In this document: positions 12,223-16,717 of the stretch, piece after piece
Layout: every line of letters begins with the position of its first letter
How positions within the stretch are numbered: position 1 is the stretch's first letter
DNA from: Actinomycetes bacterium
Lineage (GTDB): Bacteria; Actinomycetota; Actinomycetes; Propionibacteriales; Propionibacteriaceae
Direction of reading: 5' to 3'
Length of the DNA stretch: 16,717 nt
Assembly: GCA_023387135.1 (NCBI GenBank)
Contig: JAEWIK010000125.1
Coordinates: forward strand, 1 to 16,717
Made by a program: the position numbers and the translations under genes
The notes under the pieces: model-generated
Told to the model about the DNA's origin: nothing
The model's input: only the letters and a program-made list of their open reading frames with translations
Database searches by the model: none

Positions 12223-13740
12223 TCAGGCCTGAACGTCCTCGTCGACCCAGTCGAAGGTGCGGGTGACAGCCTTCTTCCAGAGGCGGTAGAGCCGGTCGCG
12301 CGAGGCGTCGTCGGCCTTGGGCTCCCAGCGCTTGTCCTCGGCCCAGTTGGCGATGACGTCCTCTTCGCCGTTCCAGTAGCCGGTGGCGATGCCTGCTGCG
12401 TAGGCCGCACCGAGAGCTGTGGTCTCGGCGACGACCGGACGCACCACGGGAACGCCGAGCTGGTCGGCCTGGAACTGCATGAGCAGCTCGTTGGCGACCA
12501 TGCCGCCGTCGACCTTCAGCTCGGCGAGCTTCACGCCGGAGTCGGCTTCCATGGCGTCCAGCACCTCGCGGGTCTGGTAGGCGGTGGCCTCCAGGACGGC
12601 GCGGGCGATGTGTGCGCGGGTCACGTAGCGGGTCAGGCCCACGATGGCGCCGCGGGCGTTCGACTTCCAGTACGGCGCGAACAGGCCGGAGAAGGCCGGC
12701 ACGAAGTAGGCGCCGCCGTTGTCCTCGACCGAAGCCGCGAGGGACTCGATCTCGGGAGCGGAGTCGAACATCTTCAGGTTGTCGCGGAGCCACTGCACCA
12801 GCGAACCGGTGACGGCGATCGAACCCTCGAGGGCGTACACGGTCTTCTGGTCGCCGATCTTGTAGCACACGGTGGTGAGCAGGCCGTTCTTCGAAGGAAC
12901 GATCTCCTCGCCGGTGTTCATGATCATGAAGCAGCCGGTGCCGTAGGTGTTCTTGGCCATGCCGGCCTCGAACGCCGCCTGGCCGAAGGTGGCAGCCTGC
13001 TGGTCGCCGAGGTCGCCCGCGATCGGGACGCCGCCGAGGAGACCCTCGGCGCGGCCGTAGCCATAGACCTCTGCCGACGACTTGATCTCGGGCAGCATGC
13101 TCATCGGGATGCCCATGTCGGCGGCGATCTCCGGATCCCAGCTCAGGGTCTTGAGGTCCATGAGCATGGTGCGGGAGGCGTTGGTCGGGTCGGTGACGTG
13201 CACGCCGCCGTTGACACCACCGGTCAGGTTCCAGATGACCCAGGTGTCCATGTTGCCGAAGAGCAGCTTGCCTGCTTCGGCGGCCTCGCGGGCGCCCTCG
13301 ACGTTGTCGAGGATCCACTTGACCTTGGGGCCGGAGAAGTAGGTCGCGAGCGGCAGGCCGACGCGCTCCTTGTACTTGTCAGGGTTGCCGCCGCCGAGCT
13401 CTTCGATGATCCTGTCGGTGCGGGTGTCCTGCCAGACGATGGCGTTGTAGACCGGCTCGCCGGTCTCCTTGTTCCACACGACTGCCGTCTCGCGCTGGTT
13501 GGTGACGCCGACGGCCTGGATGTTGTCCTTGTTGAGGCTGGCCTTGGCCAGAGCCTCGGCAACTACCTCGCGGACTGCGTTCCAGACCTCGACGGGATTG
13601 TGCTCGACCCAGCCGGCGCGCGGGAAGATCTGCTCGTGTTCCTTCTGGCCCACTGAGACGATGCGGCCTTCGTGGTTGAAGATGATCGAACGCGAGGAGG
13701 TCGTTCCTTGGTCGATCGCGAGGATGTACTTGTCGGTCAT
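12223..13740 (-). CDS. glpK: Glycerol kinase
   Basis: The 505-aa product has the usual length and motifs of GlpK, which uses ATP to make glycerol-3-phosphate and so traps glycerol in the cell. Visible are the N-terminal phosphate-binding loop [10 protein letters not shown] (8-17), the glycerol-binding Arg83-Glu84 in [23 protein letters not shown], and [13 protein letters not shown] with the catalytic-type Asp. The late ATP-binding region has [17 protein letters not shown]. The start has AGAAGGA about nine bases upstream. The gene follows glpF in the same direction with a 135-bp gap, so transport and kinase steps are probably in one transcript. Confidence 0.97.
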   Translation of the reverse strand: MTDKYILAIDQGTTSSRSIIFNHEGRIVSVGQKEHEQIFPRAGWVEHNPVEVWNAVREVVAEALAKASLNKDNIQAVGVTNQRETAVVWNKETGEPVYNAIVWQDTRTDRIIEELGGGNPDKYKERVGLPLATYFSGPKVKWILDNVEGAREAAEAGKLLFGNMDTWVIWNLTGGVNGGVHVTDPTNASRTMLMDLKTLSWDPEIAADMGIPMSMLPEIKSSAEVYGYGRAEGLLGGVPIAGDLGDQQAATFGQAAFEAGMAKNTYGTGCFMIMNTGEEIVPSKNGLLTTVCYKIGDQKTVYALEGSIAVTGSLVQWLRDNLKMFDSAPEIESLAASVEDNGGAYFVPAFSGLFAPYWKSNARGAIVGLTRYVTRAHIARAVLEATAYQTREVLDAMEADSGVKLAELKVDGGMVANELLMQFQADQLGVPVVRPVVAETTALGAAYAAGIATGYWNGEEDVIANWAEDKRWEPKADDASRDRLYRLWKKAVTRTFDWVDEDVQA

Positions 13741-13837
13741 GCGAAAATTCCTTCTACGACATTGTCGAATGGATGGTGTTGCTGGAGCGGGTCGGGGCTG
13801 AACCGGCCCGCTCGTCTTTGTTCTGGGCGGGAGGTGC

Positions 13838-13861
13838 GGGGCGGCGTGACCGAACCGCCCC
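13838..13861 (-). terminator. Hairpin between glpF and glpK
   Basis: A 7-bp stem (ggggcgg / ccgcccc, 10-nt loop) follows the glpF stop by 15 bp. With no T-run and glpK next in the same direction, it may be a partial terminator or an RNA-stability element that sets the ratio of the two products. Confidence 0.4.
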
Positions 13862-13875
13862 CCGGCAGAGAGTTG

Positions 13876-14637
13876 TCAGCCGCCGATGCCGGGCAGCAGA
13901 ACGCCGGCCAGCACACCGGCGAGCACGCCGCCGATGATCGGGCCCGCAACGGGAACCCAGGAGTACGCCCAGTCGGAGCCACCCTTGTTCGGGATCGGGA
14001 GCAGGGCGTGCGCAATGCGCGGGCCGAGGTCACGAGCCGGGTTGATGGCGTAACCGGTGGGGCCACCGAGGGAGATACCGATGCCGACGACCAGCAGGCC
14101 GACGGGAAGGGCGGACAGCCAGCCGATGCCATTGCTGGTACCGGTGAAGTAGCCGAGGCCGATGATGAAGAAGACCAGCACGAAGGTGCCGATGATCTCG
14201 GTCACGAGGTTCCAGCCGTAGTTGCGGACCTCAGGCCCGGTGGAGAAGACGCCCAGCTTGTAGCCTTCGGGAGCGTCCTCGTCGAACTGCTTCTTGTAGG
14301 CGAGCCAGACCAGCACCGCGCCGATGAAGGCGCCGACCATCTGGGCGAGCAGGTAGATGAAGACCGCGCCCCAGGATCCACCCGGGAGCTCAGCGCCGGT
14401 CGTCAGGTTCCGGGCGACGAGGCCCAGCGTGACGGCGGGGTTCAGGTGGGCACCCGACTTCTGGGAGACGACGACGCCTGCGAAGACGGCGAGGCCCCAG
14501 CCCCAGTTCACGAAGAGGAAGCCTGTCCCCTTGCCCTTGTTCTTGTTGAGGAGGTTGTTGGCGACGACGCCACCGCCCAGGAGGAGCAGCATTGCGGTGC
14601 CAACCGTCTCGGAGATAAAGATCGTGCCGAGGTCCAC
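13876..14637 (-). CDS. glpF: Glycerol facilitator (aquaglyceroporin)
   Basis: The 253-aa product is an MIP-family channel with six membrane helices and both pore motifs: NPA at 66-68 (HLNPAVTLG) and NPA at 199-201 (AINPARDLGPR). Asp203 after the second NPA-Arg is the mark of glycerol-conducting members rather than water-only channels. It lets glycerol diffuse in, after which GlpK phosphorylates it. The start is GTG at 14637, with a weak GTGAG upstream. It lies first in the visible glpF-glpK pair and is divergent from the SorC-type regulator, with a long structured leader between. Confidence 0.95.
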   Translation of the reverse strand: MDLGTIFISETVGTAMLLLLGGGVVANNLLNKNKGKGTGFLFVNWGWGLAVFAGVVVSQKSGAHLNPAVTLGLVARNLTTGAELPGGSWGAVFIYLLAQMVGAFIGAVLVWLAYKKQFDEDAPEGYKLGVFSTGPEVRNYGWNLVTEIIGTFVLVFFIIGLGYFTGTSNGIGWLSALPVGLLVVGIGISLGGPTGYAINPARDLGPRIAHALLPIPNKGGSDWAYSWVPVAGPIIGGVLAGVLAGVLLPGIGG

Positions 14638-14730
14638 GATTGCTCACTTTCCGACACCTGACCTGGTGTCAGCTAGGGCGCCCATCCGGACGCAGTCTGT
14701 TGTCGAGAGTCAACGGTTGAGAGGTTTCAG

Positions 14731-15021
14731 TTACTGGCAGACTCCGGTCGGGGCAAGCCCGCGGCGGAGCGTCGTGCTCCGCTCGCTCGAGGCATGACCG
14801 ATGTGCTGTGGCGACCTGGAGGGGTGCAACTCCTTCGTGCTCCCCCGGTCATGGCGACGGCCTTTCAGTGCCGTCGGGACCTGCGCGCATTCCCACTCGC
14901 CGAGGTCCTGGCGGACGAGTTGGGAGGTAGGACATTGGCCCGGCGCGTCGACATCATCGTCGCTGTCGGTCACGGAGAAGCCCTCGGCGAAGGCTCGCGC
15001 CACCACCGCTGACAGGTTCAT
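14731..15021 (-). CDS. Possible 96-aa ORF in the glpF leader
   Basis: The ATG at 15021 has a very good ribosome-binding site (AAGGAG, four bases before it), stronger than that of glpF. The product opens MNLSAVVARAFAEGFSVTDS, then has an acidic patch and Cys30 and Cys45. The C-terminal half (ELHPSRSPQHIGHASSERST) has a composition more like translated non-coding DNA, and it overlaps strong hairpins. It may be a leader ORF whose translation affects the fold of the glpF leader, or a real small protein. Nothing identifies a function. Confidence 0.35.
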   Translation of the reverse strand: MNLSAVVARAFAEGFSVTDSDDDVDAPGQCPTSQLVRQDLGEWECAQVPTALKGRRHDRGSTKELHPSRSPQHIGHASSERSTTLRRGLAPTGVCQ

Positions 15022-15127
15022 CTGACTCCTTCGTGCACGCTGAACCACCTAGAAGGGCACAGTAATCGGGCCCTGCCGTCGGCACCATCTTGCTTACCCT
15101 TGAACGCTTGCGCTAGACCTGTGAACG

Positions 15128-15135
15128 AACGTGCA
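15128..15135. promoter_or_regulatory. Candidate operator shared by the regulator and glpA upstream regions
   Basis: AACGTGCA occurs here, 17 bp before the regulator start, and again at 16158-16165 upstream of glpA. A related CGTGCAC lies at 15032-15038 near the leftward leader start. The repeats of GAACG around it (15104-15130) add to the impression of a binding site, but the motif is short. Confidence 0.25.
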
Positions 15136-15151
15136 TCGAGGAGGGGATTGC

Positions 15152-16108
15152 ATGAACGACCGATACGAGGACATGTACCAGGCGGCCACCAGGTACTACA
15201 TCCAGGGCGAGACCATGGAATCCATTGCCCATCAACTACGCCTTTCACGCTCTTCGGTGTCGCGCCTGCTCAAGGAGGCACGCGAATCGGGGCTGGTCAG
15301 GATCAGTCTCGCCGACCACACGGGTTCGCAGTCGCCGCTGGCGGCGACCCTCTCCGCGGCCTTCGGCGTGCGCGTCCATCTGGTTCCGGTGAGGGAGAGC
15401 GCCAACGAGAACCTGCGGTTCGACCAGGTCGCGAGGCTGGCGGGCAGGTTGTTCACCGAGGCCGTCGAGGACCACCAGCTCATCGGCGTCGCGTGGGGGG
15501 TCACGCTCGCGCACGTCGTCAGGCATCTCGGACGGCGACCGCTCGTCGGCTCGACCGTCGTCCAGATGAACGGGGGCGCCAACCAGCGCAGTTCGGGCAT
15601 CCCCTACATCGGCGAGATCCTGCAGGCCGTGGGCGACGCCTTCGACGCGAAGGTGATGCTGTTCCCCGTCCCGGCGTTCTTCGACTACGCGGCCACCAAG
15701 GAGGCCATGTGGCGCGAGCGTTCGGTGCAGAACGTCCTGCGGCTGCACTCGAAGCTCGACCTCGCGGTCTTCGGCATCGGCTGCCTGCAGGGCTCGGTGC
15801 CCTCGCACGTCTACTCGGCCGGCTACATGGACTCCAACGACATGCAGGCGCTGCTGAGCGACGGCGTGGTCGGGGACGTCTGCACTGTCCTGTTGCGCGA
15901 GGACGGCACCTACGCCGACATCGACTTCAACCGCCGGGCGACGGGCCTGACCCCTGCCGAACTGCAGAACATCCCGCGGCGGATAGCCGTCGTCGCCGAC
16001 CCGTCGAGGGCGCCCGCGGTGGTCGCCGCGCTGCGGGCCAGGACGGCGACGGATCTCGTCGTGGACGAGGGCACTGCCCGCGCGATCGCCGACCGCGCGA
16101 AGCTCTGA
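15152..16108 (+). CDS. SorC-family sugar-binding transcriptional regulator
   Basis: The ATG at 15152 has GAGGAGGGG eight bases upstream. The 318-aa product has an N-terminal helix-turn-helix (about 18-52, IAHQLRLSRSSVSRLLKEA) and a C-terminal SorC effector domain (about 60-318). That domain includes IGVAWGVTLAHVV and VVQMNGG. Such regulators bind a phosphorylated sugar or related metabolite and act as activators or repressors of adjacent genes. Its place between glpF-glpK and glpA makes glycerol metabolism the obvious target, with glycerol-3-phosphate or a triose phosphate as a plausible ligand. That link is inferred. Glycerol genes are more often under DeoR-type GlpR or antiterminator GlpP. 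Confidence 0.88.
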   Translation: MNDRYEDMYQAATRYYIQGETMESIAHQLRLSRSSVSRLLKEARESGLVRISLADHTGSQSPLAATLSAAFGVRVHLVPVRESANENLRFDQVARLAGRLFTEAVEDHQLIGVAWGVTLAHVVRHLGRRPLVGSTVVQMNGGANQRSSGIPYIGEILQAVGDAFDAKVMLFPVPAFFDYAATKEAMWRERSVQNVLRLHSKLDLAVFGIGCLQGSVPSHVYSAGYMDSNDMQALLSDGVVGDVCTVLLREDGTYADIDFNRRATGLTPAELQNIPRRIAVVADPSRAPAVVAALRARTATDLVVDEGTARAIADRAKL

Positions 16109-16291
16109 GAACGGCCGGGAAGGGCGCCGTGCGCAAATTCTCCCAAGGGGTTGGTCAAACGTGCACGGATTCACGAACCTCGGCTGGCTAGTAGTAAGGG
16201 CGCGGGCCCCTCGCCTAGCCTGACAACGAGAGAGCGTTCCGGTGGCGCCCTCGCAGCGGTGCGCAGGGAGTGCCCCGGGATCGGAGGATTC
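16109..16291. other. Upstream region of glpA
   Basis: This 183-bp gap carries an AACGTGCA copy (16158-16165) shared with the regulator's own upstream region. A TAGCCT (16216-16221) could be a -10 box about 70 bp before glpA. A second copy of GTGCGCAAA (16130-16138) matches the first nine bases of glpA, which may be chance. Confidence 0.3.
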
Positions 16292-16717
16292 GTGCGCAAA
16301 CTAGCTGTTGACGTGGTTGTCATCGGAGGCGGTTCCACTGGTGCTGGGGTCGTCCGCGACGTGGCAATGCGTGGGTACTCGGCAGTCCTGCTCGACCGCG
16401 CCGACCTGGCGCAGGGTACGTCGGGCCGCTTCCACGGGCTGCTCCACTCCGGTGGGCGGTACGTGGTGAGCGATCCGCTGTCGGCCACCGAGTGCGCCCA
16501 GGAGAATGCGATCCTCACCAGGATCCAGCCGTCGGCCATCGAGACCACCGGTGGCTACTTCGTGACCGGCCCGGACGACGACCCCGACTTCGCCGACAAG
16601 TTCCTCGCCGGCGCGGCGGCGACAGGCGTCCCCGCCCACGAGATCACCGTCGCCGAGGCCCTCAAGTCCGAGCCGCGGATCAACCCCGGCATCAAGCGCG
16701 CCATCGAGGTGCAGGAC
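16292..16717 (+). CDS. glpA: GlpA-type glycerol-3-phosphate dehydrogenase, N-terminal part (runs off the right edge)
   Basis: From GTG 16292, with CGGAGG six bases upstream, 142 codons are visible. The product starts with the FAD-binding Rossmann motif VVVIGGGSTGAG (8-19). GTSGRFHGLLHSGGRYVVSD follows, then ECAQENAILTRI, a combination typical of the anaerobic subunit A rather than the aerobic GlpD. The enzyme oxidises glycerol-3-phosphate to dihydroxyacetone phosphate and passes electrons toward the quinone pool through partner subunits, expected as glpB and glpC beyond the edge. It follows the SorC-type regulator in the same direction. Confidence 0.9.
   Translation, partial: MRKLAVDVVVIGGGSTGAGVVRDVAMRGYSAVLLDRADLAQGTSGRFHGLLHSGGRYVVSDPLSATECAQENAILTRIQPSAIETTGGYFVTGPDDDPDFADKFLAGAAATGVPAHEITVAEALKSEPRINPGIKRAIEVQD

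Larger units (their letters stand above)
14638..15151. other. Long divergent region between glpF and the regulator, with several hairpins
   Basis: About 510 bp separate the two divergent starts. On the glpF side the leader can form stems at 14653-14670 (gacacc/ggtgtc), 14764-14782 (gcggagc/gctccgc), 14793-14853 (catgaccg/cggtcatg) and 14855-14876 (cgacggc/gccgtcg). The stretch also contains a possible 96-aa ORF. Promoters for both directions must lie within 15022-15151, but I see no clear hexamer pair. I could not match the folds to a known riboswitch class. Confidence 0.45.

Noticed and set aside
11468..13318. Leftward frame of 616 codons across the DUF456 gene, terminator and glpK
   Set aside because: It crosses a strong terminator and two well-supported genes in other frames. 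Its composition is that of a GC-rich shadow.
12610..13656. Rightward frame of 348 codons opposite glpK
   Set aside because: It is the antisense shadow of glpK, with no ribosome-binding site and no family resemblance.

Overview
The window comes from a high-GC Gram-positive bacterium (Actinomycetota). The evidence is strong G/C third-position bias, GTG starts, many ATGA/GTGA gene overlaps, a class E sortase, an actinobacterial-type tad/flp pilus cluster, and a glycerol locus built from glpF, glpK and a GlpA-type dehydrogenase. The glycerol layout and neighbours would suit the Propionibacteriaceae, but that placement is a weak inference.

Positions 1 to about 6.39 kb are the right-hand part of an integrated phage-like element, transcribed entirely leftward. 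In transcription order it holds: a large serine integrase; a small Cys-rich ORF; a chain of overlapping small genes (63, 67 and 65 aa); a RepA/RecA-fold ATPase; an AT-rich block with six 9-bp iterons in a large inverted repeat; two small CxxC proteins; an HNH endonuclease coupled to three tiny genes; a non-coding leader; and the 5' end of an HK97-fold major capsid gene running off the left edge. No terminase, portal or protease lies between the HNH gene and the capsid gene. Integrase, small genes, RepA-like ATPase and capsid in this compact order resemble phiRv1-like mini-prophages and capsid-encoding phage satellites more than a full prophage.

The element sits inside a host gene. At about 6385-6396 the integrase meets a TadA/CpaF-family secretion ATPase whose reading frame breaks just after Walker B. 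The ATPase fragment, a TadZ-like ParA protein and a CpaB-like SAF-domain protein form an overlapping leftward operon (6361-8815). The pilus ATPase is therefore very probably inactivated. The truncated frame stops in an ATGA overlap with the integrase start, so the integrase may be translated from the host pilus transcript.

The rest is host chromosome. A rightward pair encodes a class E sortase and a small membrane protein (9068-9966), followed by dps (10068-10577). A leftward EamA/DMT transporter (10672-11520) is divergent from a DUF456 membrane protein (11669-12160). Next comes a glycerol locus: glpK and glpF leftward (12223-14637), a structured leader with a possible small ORF, a rightward SorC-family regulator (15152-16108), and the 5' end of glpA running off the right edge. 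Together these genes would import glycerol (GlpF), phosphorylate it (GlpK) and oxidise glycerol-3-phosphate (GlpA), probably under the SorC-type regulator. No rRNA, tRNA, CRISPR array or insertion sequence was seen.
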